From an uncultured Actinomycetes bacterium (GTDB lineage Bacteria > Actinomycetota > Actinomycetes > Actinomycetales > Bifidobacteriaceae), in the NCBI GenBank assembly GCA_900314875.1, contig OMWX01000003.1, forward strand, positions 248,729 through 312,728: a stretch of DNA of 64,000 nucleotides, written 5' to 3'. The position numbers and the translations under genes are program-made. Positions 24,972-33,278 of this stretch are shown one piece after another. The notes beneath the pieces were generated by a model. The model searched no databases and was not told the origin of the DNA. It saw only the letters and a program-made list of their open reading frames with translations. The number at the start of each line of letters is the position of its first letter. The first letter of the stretch is position 1.

Positions 24972-26921
24972 TTATTTTCCTTGATTTGCCGCCCACCGGC
25001 GGAAACCGGCATTGTCTGTCAAAGCTTTGTCTATATCCGCATTGCCCTGCGCCTGAAGCCATGCGTACAAATCATCGTACAAAGACGGGTTCATGGCAAG
25101 AAAAGGAAGCAGCGACGGCAATTGAGCCATCGCAAACTGCTCAGAATAATCCGAAGACGTGCGAGCCTTATCGGACGTATAGCCGCCTTCTTCCACCACG
25201 GAAGCCGTCTTGCCGTACTCGTTGCGCTGAAGACGATCAAAAACCGAACCGGCCTCATATACGGGTTTATGTTCGAGCACATCATTCGTATACCCGTCTC
25301 CTGCCGTCTCATCAGGGAAAACAGGCCATTCGCCGCTTGAGAACAGCGAAGTATCTTTTTTCGCATATTCTTCAGACTGAGACTGCCGTGCTGTTTCAGA
25401 CTGTACTGATTCAGACTGTGTTTGCTCCGACTGCTTCTGTTCAGAGCTCGATTGAGCCTGATGCTCTGCGGACTGCTGTTGCGCAGGCTGCTGATCAAAT
25501 GCGGGGTCGGTGAAAGTCGGAAACAGCACAGATTCGTCGATTTGCGCTGACTCATTCTGTGCATGCACATTCTGCACAGACTGCATATTCAGTACAGACT
25601 GTGATGATTGTTCAGATTCGAACAATGCAGACTCACTTGCAGTATTTGAAGCGGCTGCAATATTTGAAGTAGCATTAACAGCATCGTTTATAACAGTTCC
25701 GTCCCACTCTGTGTCAAACAGCGAAGCACCGGCATCATTCAAAGCAGCATTCTGCTGTCCTGCTTCTTGTTCTGACGACTGCTCTTCTGTCTGTTTTGCT
25801 GCCTGCTGTGAAACCGACTCTGCGCCCGAGACAGCTGCAGCATTAGCTTCCGAAGTTTTTGCTGCTGCCGCATTTTCGATTGCCGCATTTTCAACAGACA
25901 CACCGTCATCACCAGTATTCTCAGCATCGGCAGCACTCTGAGCAGAAACAGTATTCTCAGCAGAAACAGTTTCAGGTTCCGCATTCTCAAATGAGAATCC
26001 GGCATCCGGCAGGCTTTCAGATTGTACGGATCCGGCTGACACGGATCCGGCTGATACTGATTCAGCCGGTACAGATTCGCCGACCGCGGTTTCAGCAGCG
26101 GTTTCAGCAGCAGCATATTCTTGCAATGCCTGCACAGATACTTCAGAATCATTCACTTCAGCCGAAGCCATCGCAGCCGTGCTCATTTCAGGCGCATTCA
26201 CTTCAGGCACAGTCATCTTAGGAACAGACATCTGCGAAACAGTCGGATTAACGCTCCCGACTCCAACAGGACGCGTTGCCGATTCCGACTCAAAAATGTT
26301 TGCCTGTTCTTCTGCCGCAACCGGTGCAAACTCAGGCGCAGCAGCAGCGGCAGCCGCCAAATCGTTCTTCTCTTGCACGGCTGAACGCACATTGTCAGCC
26401 GCGAACATCGAAGTCGGCTCGCCGGCGCGCAAATCCATTATCTCGTCCACAGACATTTTTCGCTGCGGAACTATCGAAGCAGGATCATCATCAGCTTCCT
26501 TAAAAAGGTCATCGCTATTCTGCCCCGCAGGAGAAGCAGCCGAAATCTCAGACTTTACTTTAATAAAATCGACCGGAACTTCGCCCAGCTGCACGCGCTC
26601 AATCATTCGAGGGAAAGAAAAAGGCGTATTAAAAGGGATTCTCAACAGTGCGCCGTTATCCTGCTGAATAAAAGTTCCGTTCGTCGAGCCCAAATCTTCA
26701 ATCGAAGCATTGCCGTCAAAATCAGTTTTCAACAGCACATGCCGTTTGGACATCGATTTGGTCACGTCAGTAATATCTACGCGGCGAATCCCCTTCTCTT
26801 CCGGAATCGCTCGCAACGGCTTTCGGCCGATAACCGCAGTTTCTCCGGGACGCACGCGCGTTATTTCCTCACCGTTGATAGAAATCTGCCATTCTTGAAC
26901 AAACTTACGACTGTCGTCCAC
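24972..26921 (-). CDS. FHA-domain protein with repetitive linker and C-terminal LRV-like domain
   Basis: 649 residues from the GTG at 26921, chosen because GGGAGGA lies directly upstream. The FHA domain (about 10-115) keeps the phosphothreonine-binding residues: Arg33 in VIGRKP, Ser58 and His61 in SMSKRH, and Asn81 in DLGSTNGTF. Residues 170-570 are an Ala/Ser/Gln/Glu-rich linker holding two 15-nt tandem arrays. The end, about 590-649, has PSLLPFLAMNPSLYDDLYAW and ADIDKALTDN, as in a variant leucine-rich domain. The helicase-like gene starts 4 bp after its stop, so the pair is an operon, probably an FHA reader with a large partner. No kinase is nearby. Confidence 0.88.
   Translation of the reverse strand: MDDSRKFVQEWQISINGEEITRVRPGETAVIGRKPLRAIPEEKGIRRVDITDVTKSMSKRHVLLKTDFDGNASIEDLGSTNGTFIQQDNGALLRIPFNTPFSFPRMIERVQLGEVPVDFIKVKSEISAASPAGQNSDDLFKEADDDPASIVPQRKMSVDEIMDLRAGEPTSMFAADNVRSAVQEKNDLAAAAAAAPEFAPVAAEEQANIFESESATRPVGVGSVNPTVSQMSVPKMTVPEVNAPEMSTAAMASAEVNDSEVSVQALQEYAAAETAAETAVGESVPAESVSAGSVSAGSVQSESLPDAGFSFENAEPETVSAENTVSAQSAADAENTGDDGVSVENAAIENAAAAKTSEANAAAVSGAESVSQQAAKQTEEQSSEQEAGQQNAALNDAGASLFDTEWDGTVINDAVNATSNIAAASNTASESALFESEQSSQSVLNMQSVQNVHAQNESAQIDESVLFPTFTDPAFDQQPAQQQSAEHQAQSSSEQKQSEQTQSESVQSETARQSQSEEYAKKDTSLFSSGEWPVFPDETAGDGYTNDVLEHKPVYEAGSVFDRLQRNEYGKTASVVEEGGYTSDKARTSSDYSEQFAMAQLPSLLPFLAMNPSLYDDLYAWLQAQGNADIDKALTDNAGFRRWAANQGK
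26004..26078 (-). repeat. In-frame 15-nt array (5 units) in the FHA linker
   Basis: Units at 26064, 26049, 26034, 26019 and 26004 encode ESVPA, ESVSA, GSVSA, GSVQS, ESLPD. Confidence 0.85.
26124..26243 (-). repeat. In-frame 15-nt array (8 units) in the FHA linker
   Basis: Eight consecutive units on the minus strand, among them SVPKM, TVPEV, NAPEM, STAAM, ASAEV and NDSEV, with the fifth position always a hydrophobic Met, Val or Leu. Confidence 0.85.
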
Positions 26922-27191
26922 AACGTCCTCCCGGTTAAAATTCAAGTAAAGAATGTCGCTTTAATCCATTATATATATTGCGTCTGTCATGTCTGCTTTT
27001 ATTCGATATACGACTGTCTGATGTTTGGTTATCCGATACTTGACTGTTCGATATTCTCCGACTGAGAATTAGAACCGATTATCTGCCGACTGATTATCTG
27101 ATCACGCTTTTGCTCTCTTTTCGCAAGCCTGATTCATAACAGAATTTTCATAACAGAATTTTTTATGACAATATTTTCATGACAGAAATTT
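26922..27191. other. Intergenic region upstream of the FHA gene
   Basis: 270 bp between the rplL terminator and the FHA gene. It is AT-rich, with a 15-bp direct repeat TCATAACAGAATTTT (27134 and 27149) and related TATGACA motifs. It should carry the FHA promoter, but no clear boxes could be assigned. Confidence 0.5.
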
Positions 27192-27217
27192 AAAAACCCC
27201 GCCGAAAACCGACGGGG
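27192..27217 (-). terminator. Rho-independent terminator of rplJL
   Basis: On the minus strand CCCCGTCG (27217-27210), loop GTTTT, CGGCGGGG (27204-27197; one G-T pair), then T5. It lies 26 bp past the rplL stop. Confidence 0.9.
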
Positions 27218-27242
27218 CCGTAAACCTTAAAAAGGGATTGAA

Positions 27243-27626
27243 CTACTTGAGTTCTACGGTAGCGCCTGCAGCTTCGAGCTCAGCCTTAGCCTTCTCAGCG
27301 TCTTCCTTCTTAGCGCCTTCGAGAACAGGCTTCGGAACACCGTCAACGAGAGCCTTAGCCTCAGCCAGACCGAGAGAAGTGATAGCGCGAACTGCCTTGA
27401 TAACGCCGATCTTCTTGTCGCCGACTGCGGAGAGGATTACGTCGAACTCGTCCTTCTCCTCAGCAGCTGCAGCGCCGGCTGCAGGAGCAGCAGCAACAGC
27501 AACGGCTGCAGGAGCAGCAGCTTCAACATCAAAAGTTTCTTCGAACTGCTTTACGAACTCGGAGAGCTCGATAAGAGTCATTTCCTTGAACGCTTCGAGG
27601 AGTTCGTCGTTGGAAAGCTTAGCCAT
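27243..27626 (-). CDS. rplL: 50S ribosomal protein L7/L12
   Basis: 127 residues, the stalk protein that recruits translation GTPases. It has the N-terminal dimerisation domain ([20 protein letters not shown]), the Ala/Pro hinge at about 36-56 and the C-terminal domain with [20 protein letters not shown] and [20 protein letters not shown] precedes the ATG. It is second in the rplJ-rplL unit, with 136 bp between the genes. Confidence 0.98.
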   Translation of the reverse strand: MAKLSNDELLEAFKEMTLIELSEFVKQFEETFDVEAAAPAAVAVAAAPAAGAAAAEEKDEFDVILSAVGDKKIGVIKAVRAITSLGLAEAKALVDGVPKPVLEGAKKEDAEKAKAELEAAGATVELK

Positions 27627-27762
27627 TTTGGCTTCCTTTCATATCTGCGGCATTCGGATTTTCCGTCTGCCTGTTTTCTTTGTTTATTTAAAAATTTGTT
27701 AATTGCCGGAATTGCCTGACAGAATCATTTAAATCATAAGATCCAGATTCAAACTGTCAGAC

Positions 27763-28284
27763 TCAGGCAGCCTGCTCCTGCTTTTCGCGGAGAGCATCGA
27801 TAGTGCGCACAGCCTTGGTCGGCAATGCGGCAAATGCAAATGCAGCCTTGGACATAGTGCCCTTGAGAGCGCCTGCCAGCTTGGCAAGCAGAACATCGCG
27901 AGATTCGAGATCTGCGAGCTTGTTCACGCCTTCGGCATCGTATACTGTGCCGTCGGCGAATCCGCCCTTAACAATAAGCTGCTTGTTGTCTTTGGCAAAG
28001 TCACGCAGGACCTTTGCGGCCTCGACATAGTCGCCCTTTACGAAAGTGATAGCCGACGGACCTTTGAGATATTCGTCAAGTCCCTCGATACCCGCTTCCT
28101 TGGCGGCTTTACGAGCAAGCGTGTTCTTCGCCACATTGTAGGTAGTTTCCATGCCAAGCTTGTCGCGCAAATCGGAAATCTGCGGAACAGTCAAGCCACG
28201 GTACTCTGTAAGGAAAACCGCATCGGCGTCACGGAATTTGTCCGTGAGTACGGCGATTACCTCACCCTTTTCGGACCTCTTCAT
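27763..28284 (-). CDS. rplJ: 50S ribosomal protein L10
   Basis: 173 residues from the ATG at 28284 (AAGGA 6 nt upstream). It starts MKRSEKGEVIAVLTDKFRDA and contains FLTEYRGLTVPQISDLRDKL and GPSAITFVKGD. L10 anchors L7/L12 dimers on 23S rRNA. Expression is probably autoregulated through the leader just upstream. Confidence 0.98.
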   Translation of the reverse strand: MKRSEKGEVIAVLTDKFRDADAVFLTEYRGLTVPQISDLRDKLGMETTYNVAKNTLARKAAKEAGIEGLDEYLKGPSAITFVKGDYVEAAKVLRDFAKDNKQLIVKGGFADGTVYDAEGVNKLADLESRDVLLAKLAGALKGTMSKAAFAFAALPTKAVRTIDALREKQEQAA

Positions 28285-28332
28285 GGCGTTCCTTCCCTGA
28301 TACAACCGCTGTGTCGGGAAATGACAGATAAT

Positions 28333-28500
28333 AAAAAACTCTGCGGCAGGCAGAGCAGACCTCAATCAGACTGACAATTGCTAAAAAAGCAAAGAAGATA
28401 GCATAAGAAAAACAGTCGCCTGATTGCTTGTTGTTCAACCTGCGTCGGGGCTTTCGCATTATCCGGGCATAACCCTTAACCAACGGTCTGTGGTTTACAA
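28333..28500 (-). promoter_or_regulatory. L10 leader with attenuator
   Basis: The rplJ transcript has a leader of about 215 nt. Its 5' part (about 28495-28430) carries the conserved L10-binding core with GTTGGTTAAGGGTTATG and CGACGCAGGTTGAACAA. Near the end a hairpin CTCTGC (28355-28350), loop, GCAGAG (28344-28339) followed by T6 (28338-28333) is a transcription attenuator. Excess L10(L12)4 should favour termination, as known for this leader class. Confidence 0.8.
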
Positions 28501-28507
28501 TCACATG

Positions 28508-28536
28508 ATAATACACTATCCGGATAAATATGGCAA
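28508..28536 (-). promoter_or_regulatory. rplJL promoter
   Basis: TTGCCA (28536-28531), 17-bp spacer, TATTAT (28513-28508) on the minus strand: near-consensus housekeeping promoter. Transcription should begin near 28501, just before the L10 leader. Confidence 0.85.
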
Positions 28537-28603
28537 GAGCGGCTTCCGGCATTGTTGAAAACCGCCCGAAAACCGCTCAAAATCAGCAGAAATCCGACAA
28601 AAA

Positions 28604-29326
28604 TCAGATATTATGCAGAATATCAAGCACGATATCTGCCGCCGCATGAGCAAATTCGCTTATGTCAAATTCCTTAAAAACCTCGTATTGAACGTCGGCA
28701 TTATCGGACATCACACGTATTACAAGAGAAGGAATCCCGTTGCGAGCAGCAGCATGGCATATTGCAGCGCCTTCCATTTCAACCGCATCCGCGCCGGTTT
28801 CTTCGCGAATTTTCGCAGCTTCCTCCTTGTCGTCGATAAATCTGTCGCCGGTGGCGATTATTCCGGAAACATAATTGATTCCTCTGCTGTCCAGGACTTT
28901 TTCCGCAAGGGAAAGCAGGTGCGTATCAGCATGAAATTCCTCTGAAAACGGCGCCGACTGCGCAATCAGGCGCATATCGCTGTCCAAATATTTCATTGTC
29001 TTGCCCAAAACAATGTCGTTAATATGCAGATTTTTGTTCAGATTGCCTGCAATCCCCGAAAGAATCACCGCGTCGGGACTGTATTTGTCTATAAGACACT
29101 GAGCCGCGCAGGCTGCATTGACGGTTCCCATACCGGAGACCACGGCCGCAACACGAATTTTGCGCAATTTTCCGCTGTTCGCACAGAAGTAACCTTCTGT
29201 AATCTCCATACCGGCAACCTTGTTTTTGGTCACGTCTTCAAGGCCTGCCGCAATATTTTCCACTTCTTCTTCCATCGCGCCCAAAATCGCAATTGAATCA
29301 ATTTGTTTATTCTGATTGTTCTGCAT
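28604..29326 (-). CDS. mtnN: 5'-methylthioadenosine/S-adenosylhomocysteine nucleosidase
   Basis: 240 residues. It cleaves adenine from MTA and SAH in the cytoplasm, feeding methionine salvage and the activated-methyl cycle. Family landmarks are IAILGAMEEEVENI at the start (catalytic Glu), VVSGMGTVNAACAAQ, ATGDRFIDD, VEMEGAAICHAA and RVMSDNAD with the catalytic Asp. The next gene on the strand, upstream, is DAHP synthase, 31 bp away, so the two are likely co-transcribed. Confidence 0.95.
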   Translation of the reverse strand: MQNNQNKQIDSIAILGAMEEEVENIAAGLEDVTKNKVAGMEITEGYFCANSGKLRKIRVAAVVSGMGTVNAACAAQCLIDKYSPDAVILSGIAGNLNKNLHINDIVLGKTMKYLDSDMRLIAQSAPFSEEFHADTHLLSLAEKVLDSRGINYVSGIIATGDRFIDDKEEAAKIREETGADAVEMEGAAICHAAARNGIPSLVIRVMSDNADVQYEVFKEFDISEFAHAAADIVLDILHNI

Positions 29327-29357
29327 GTCTCACCCTCTGTTATCAGGTATTCCATTT

Positions 29358-30545
29358 TTATTTTGCACGAGCCGCGCCTACTGCTCCGGCCAGTTCGCGA
29401 AGCAGAGTTTCCGTGTCTTTCCAGCTTATGCAGCGATCCGTAATCGATTTTCCGTATTCAAGACTGTCAAGCGGACCGGCCTTCTGATTTCCGGATTCAA
29501 TGAAACTCTCCATCATAATGCCCGTTATGCCTTTTTCGCCGGAAGCAATGCGCCCCGCTATATCGCGGACAACTTCAATCTGTCTGTTGTCGTCTTTGCC
29601 CGAATTTCCGTGCGAACAGTCGATTATAAGCCCGTGCGAAGCCGCAGAATTTTCCGACATGCGCCCGCGAACATAGTCCATTGCTTTAGAAACATTCTCG
29701 CGATCATAATTCGGCCCTGACGACGAACCGCGCAAAACGACATGACAGTCCGGATTGCCCAGCGTTTCTACCGCCGAAGCCCGACCCATATGGTCAATCC
29801 CTAAGAAAATATGCTGATGCGCGGATACATAACAGGAGTCGGCAGCAGCTTTAATCGAGCCGTCCGTAGAATTTTTGAACCCTATCGGCATGGAAAGCCC
29901 GCTGGCAAGCTGCCGGTGAATCTGACTTTCGGTATTTCTCGCGCCTATCGCGCCCCAGGCAATAGCGTCCGAAAGATATTGCGGAGAAGTCGGCTCAAGA
30001 AACTCGGTCGCTGCCGCAACACCCGCTTTAAGAACGCTTATAAGGGTTTTTCTGGCTAAAATCAAGCCTTTGTGAATATTGTGACTTCCGTCCAAATCGG
30101 GGTCGTTGATAAGACCTTTCCAGCCAATGGTCGTCCTGGGCTTCTCGAAATAAACGCGCATGATGATAAGTAGCCTGTCCGAAACTTCCTCGCGCAGTTT
30201 CGCCAGGCGATTCGCATAATCGACAGCCGCAACCGGATCGTGAATCGAACAGGGACCGACGATAACGACCAGCCTGTCATCCTCTCCGTAAAGACATGCT
30301 CGCAGCTGTTCTCGCGTTTTTACAACCAGATCCCGCTGCTCTTCTTCAAGCGGATAACCGCTTAACATCTGCGCCGGCGTGGGCAGAGGAGCCAGCTCGA
30401 AAACGCGCCGGTTTACAATCGGATCTATGCCGACTTGCTCTTCCCAAAGCTGAACCTGCCGATCGACCACAGGATTAAACCCGTCGGCGACTGCCTGCTC
30501 GATTGCGGCGAAGTCTTTTGGATTATAATCCGGACGGGCTGTCAT
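29358..30545 (-). CDS. aroG: 3-deoxy-7-phosphoheptulonate synthase, class I
   Basis: 395 residues from the ATG at 30545 (AGGAG 6 nt upstream). It condenses phosphoenolpyruvate and erythrose 4-phosphate, the first step of the shikimate pathway. Class I (AroFGH-type) signatures: VVIVGPCSIHDP, MRVYFEKPRTTIGWKG, ATEFLEPTSPQY, AIGARNTESQIHRQLASGL, VLRGSSSGPNYD, IIDCSHGNSGKD and IMMESFIESGNQK. The N-terminal 40 residues correspond to the regulatory arm, but which aromatic amino acid inhibits it cannot be told, so the aroG symbol is nominal. Confidence 0.95.
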   Translation of the reverse strand: MTARPDYNPKDFAAIEQAVADGFNPVVDRQVQLWEEQVGIDPIVNRRVFELAPLPTPAQMLSGYPLEEEQRDLVVKTREQLRACLYGEDDRLVVIVGPCSIHDPVAAVDYANRLAKLREEVSDRLLIIMRVYFEKPRTTIGWKGLINDPDLDGSHNIHKGLILARKTLISVLKAGVAAATEFLEPTSPQYLSDAIAWGAIGARNTESQIHRQLASGLSMPIGFKNSTDGSIKAAADSCYVSAHQHIFLGIDHMGRASAVETLGNPDCHVVLRGSSSGPNYDRENVSKAMDYVRGRMSENSAASHGLIIDCSHGNSGKDDNRQIEVVRDIAGRIASGEKGITGIMMESFIESGNQKAGPLDSLEYGKSITDRCISWKDTETLLRELAGAVGAARAK

Positions 30546-30784
30546 TTTGTCTCCTAAAATTTTGCGCTTTCCCGCATTGTCGGCAATCCGGCAATGCGAC
30601 TCTGAATCAGTGCTTTTATACAACTATATATTCAGGCATGTATTCAGCGGGCAAAAAATGTGTCGCAGCCGTGTTTTGCGCTTCTCAGAACGCGAAAATG
30701 TGATAATTTGGTTTCAGACGGTTCTGCCGCATAAATGTTTTATATGAAGGCATCAAGATTATTCGCAAAATATCCGGAGCGAAA

Positions 30785-31729
30785 ATGAGCAGCAAAGACA
30801 TGAATGACAATGACATGAGCAGCGATGATATGAGAAACAATGATATGAATGACAATAATACGAACAGCGACGGCATGAACGCAGAACAATTCGACAGCCT
30901 TGCGAAAATGCTTGCTCAAAGCAACTTCGAAAACGGCTGCAAATCGGGCAATCCAGACAAGAAAAAAGTCTGCGCGCTTGCAAACAGACTGCTGGAAATC
31001 ATTTTTCCCGGATATTTCACCGAAGAAAAGCCTGACAGAAAATCTGTTGAAGAACTGTATTCTCTTTTAAATTCTCAAATATGTCTCGCGCTTGAATTTC
31101 ATTCAGAAAAGCCGTCTTGGACAAAAGAAGAAAAAGAAGCGGAAAGCCGCAGAATCTGCAAAAAGTTTTTCGAAAAGCTTCCTGACGTGAAAAAGCTGGT
31201 CAAAACTGATATCGAGGCGGCTTATGACGGAGACCCGGCTGCAAAATCGTATGAGGAAATAATTTTGGCATACCCGGGCATCACTGCTTCGACGATAAGC
31301 AGAATCGCGCACGAACTTTACCTGCTTGACGTGCCGATTATTCCGCGAATGATGACAGAATATGCGCATTCGGCAACAGGAATCGACATTCATCCGGGCG
31401 CGGTTTTGGGAAAATATTTCTTTATCGACCACGGAACGGGAATCGTTATCGGCGAAACCTCGGTTATCGGGGATCATGTCAAGATTTATCAGGGAGTTAC
31501 AATCGGAGCTCTTTCCACACGCGGAGGGCAGAAACTTGCGGGAGTCAAAAGGCATCCGACGATAGAAAACAATGTAACGATTTATTCGGGTGCGTCCGTG
31601 CTTGGCGGAAAAACTGTTATCGGCGAAAATTCGGTTATCGGAGGAAATGTTTTTATAACAAGTTCGATTCCGGCAAATACGCGGGTAAGCAACAAAATCC
31701 CGGAACTCGATTACAAAACAGAGCAATAA
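30785..31729 (+). CDS. cysE: Serine O-acetyltransferase with repetitive N-terminus
   Basis: 314 residues; acetylates serine for cysteine synthesis. GGAG lies 6 nt before the ATG. The C-terminal left-handed beta-helix contains the hexapeptide repeats and the motif GIDIHPGAVLGKYFFIDHGT, then VIGDHVKIYQGVTIGALS and VIGGNVFIT. Length and spacing resemble the EpsC subfamily. Residues 5-34 are six pentapeptides built of 15-nt units and are unlikely to belong to the enzyme core. It is transcribed away from aroG; the 239-bp gap must hold both promoters. Confidence 0.93.
   Translation: MSSKDMNDNDMSSDDMRNNDMNDNNTNSDGMNAEQFDSLAKMLAQSNFENGCKSGNPDKKKVCALANRLLEIIFPGYFTEEKPDRKSVEELYSLLNSQICLALEFHSEKPSWTKEEKEAESRRICKKFFEKLPDVKKLVKTDIEAAYDGDPAAKSYEEIILAYPGITASTISRIAHELYLLDVPIIPRMMTEYAHSATGIDIHPGAVLGKYFFIDHGTGIVIGETSVIGDHVKIYQGVTIGALSTRGGQKLAGVKRHPTIENNVTIYSGASVLGGKTVIGENSVIGGNVFITSSIPANTRVSNKIPELDYKTEQ
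30797..30886 (+). repeat. In-frame 15-nt array (6 units) at the cysE N-terminus
   Basis: Six units from residue 5 encode DMNDN, DMSSD, DMRNN, DMNDN, NTNSD, GMNAE. The first four begin GAYATG. Confidence 0.85.
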
Positions 31730-31755
31730 AGAACAATAAAAATCAATATATGACA

Positions 31756-31817
31756 AAACCGTTCCGAGCAGCAAAACTGCTGCTTTTGGCTTTAACCTTT
31801 CGGAACGGTTTGTTTTT
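31756..31817. terminator. Terminator between cysE and pepC
   Basis: Outer stem AAACCGTTCCG (31756-31766) with CGGAACGGTTT (31801-31811), inner hairpin GCAGC/GCTGC, then GTTTTT. It can end both convergent genes. Confidence 0.85.
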
Positions 31818-31897
31818 ACGGTTTTTATGTTAATTATACCGTTGCACTTTTTACGCTTTTACGCTGTTTACGGCGTCCGGCGTCCGGCGTTCAAATT

Positions 31898-33226
31898 TTA
31901 CGCCAAAGCTCCCATCGGATCCCATGCGGGCAAAGAAATCGCAGGCTTTTCAAGCGCTTCGCGATATTCTTCAGGCAGCATGCTCTTGGGAACGGCAATC
32001 TCGTAAACATATTCGCTGAACCAGTCGTCGCTCATCGCGAAGAAGCCTTTGTCGGCAATATCCTCGCCCCAGGAATTCTCAACTCTCCAGCGGCGCGTCG
32101 TTTTGCCGTCATCGGCAACATCGACTCCGACGAAAGCCATCGCGTGATTCATAGCCGAATCGGCAAAGTTTACGCGCTCTTCCTTGTTCATTGAATACTC
32201 GACATTGCATACCGAGCCGTATTCGAACAAGTCGGTCGCCCACATGCCCTCATTGCGCAGCATCATCGGATGGCAGTCCGCGCCGAACCAGACGGGAATG
32301 CCCTGCTCGTCCAGAATCCTGCGAGCGCAGTCCTTCATAAACGCAGTATCGACGTTAAGATATTCTGTCGCATCGCCGTCAATCACATTGCCCAAATGTT
32401 CGATTGCAATCTTTGTTCCCTTGGGATGCTCTTTGCGCGGATCATCGACAAGGCATACGTAGTCTTCGAGACCGGCGTCGACATACTTCTTCCAGAACTG
32501 CTGCGGCGTAATCTCGCCGTCGCGATGAAATTTGCCGTCCTTGTCAGTCCACTGCCAGTCGAAAGACGTCGGGGGCGTCCCCAGGTGGATTGTAAGAATG
32601 CGATGAACGGCTTTAACGGTTTCGTCGATTATTTCGGCAGTATCTTTTTTGCCTGCATACATTTCGCATACCGACTGGCGAAGCCGGGTGCGAAGCTGGT
32701 CGTTCATGCGCACAGTATTCTTCGAAGCTGCGGTTTCGGGATAATAATCCTTGGGAACAGCTCCGTACTTCTTGTAAACATTCATTGCCATCGTCCACTG
32801 ACCGCCGTCTCCCATAATGTCGCGCAGCAGGAACTGAACAAGACGCGAATCGGCAGGCTCGCCTTTTTCAATAAGAGAAGCCATGTCGTTAAGGAAGTAA
32901 TTCGCTCTTTCAAGCTTGTCGTAATACATCGCATACGCCTGCGAAAACTCGAATTCCTTAAGACCGGTATTTTTCTTTACGATAAAGCGCGCGACATTAA
33001 GCGAGCTGAAAAGCCAGCAGCGGCCGGAGTGAAACTGGCTTGTAGCGCGGCCGTTGTCAATGCTTACCGAGAATGTGCGCTGAATAAGGCGGGCGCGATC
33101 GTAATTGCGCGCAACCGCGTCAATTCCCGCATTCGTAACCGCGTTCATGGCGATTCTGTTCTTCTCGCATCCGTCAAACTCAGAGCGCAAAGCATTCAGG
33201 CGATTATCGTCCAAAACAGTATTCAT
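31898..33226 (-). CDS. pepC: Aminopeptidase C (bleomycin hydrolase family)
   Basis: 442 residues, peptidase family C1B, a cytosolic cysteine aminopeptidase that trims peptides. The catalytic residues are visible: Gln64 and Cys70 in SQFHSGRCWLFSSLN, His in DSAMNHAMAFVG and Asn in VENSWGED. The C-terminus ends in DPMGALA, matching the family habit of placing the C-terminus in the active site. AAAGGAAA precedes the ATG. It is probably monocistronic. Confidence 0.96.
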   Translation of the reverse strand: MNTVLDDNRLNALRSEFDGCEKNRIAMNAVTNAGIDAVARNYDRARLIQRTFSVSIDNGRATSQFHSGRCWLFSSLNVARFIVKKNTGLKEFEFSQAYAMYYDKLERANYFLNDMASLIEKGEPADSRLVQFLLRDIMGDGGQWTMAMNVYKKYGAVPKDYYPETAASKNTVRMNDQLRTRLRQSVCEMYAGKKDTAEIIDETVKAVHRILTIHLGTPPTSFDWQWTDKDGKFHRDGEITPQQFWKKYVDAGLEDYVCLVDDPRKEHPKGTKIAIEHLGNVIDGDATEYLNVDTAFMKDCARRILDEQGIPVWFGADCHPMMLRNEGMWATDLFEYGSVCNVEYSMNKEERVNFADSAMNHAMAFVGVDVADDGKTTRRWRVENSWGEDIADKGFFAMSDDWFSEYVYEIAVPKSMLPEEYREALEKPAISLPAWDPMGALA

Positions 33227-33278
33227 TTATTTCCTTTCATAATTTCGATTTTTCGCATATGTTAAGCAAAGATAAATT

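Noticed and set aside
32270..33265. 331-codon plus-strand open frame
   Set aside because: Antisense to pepC; composition and lack of start signals mark it as a shadow.
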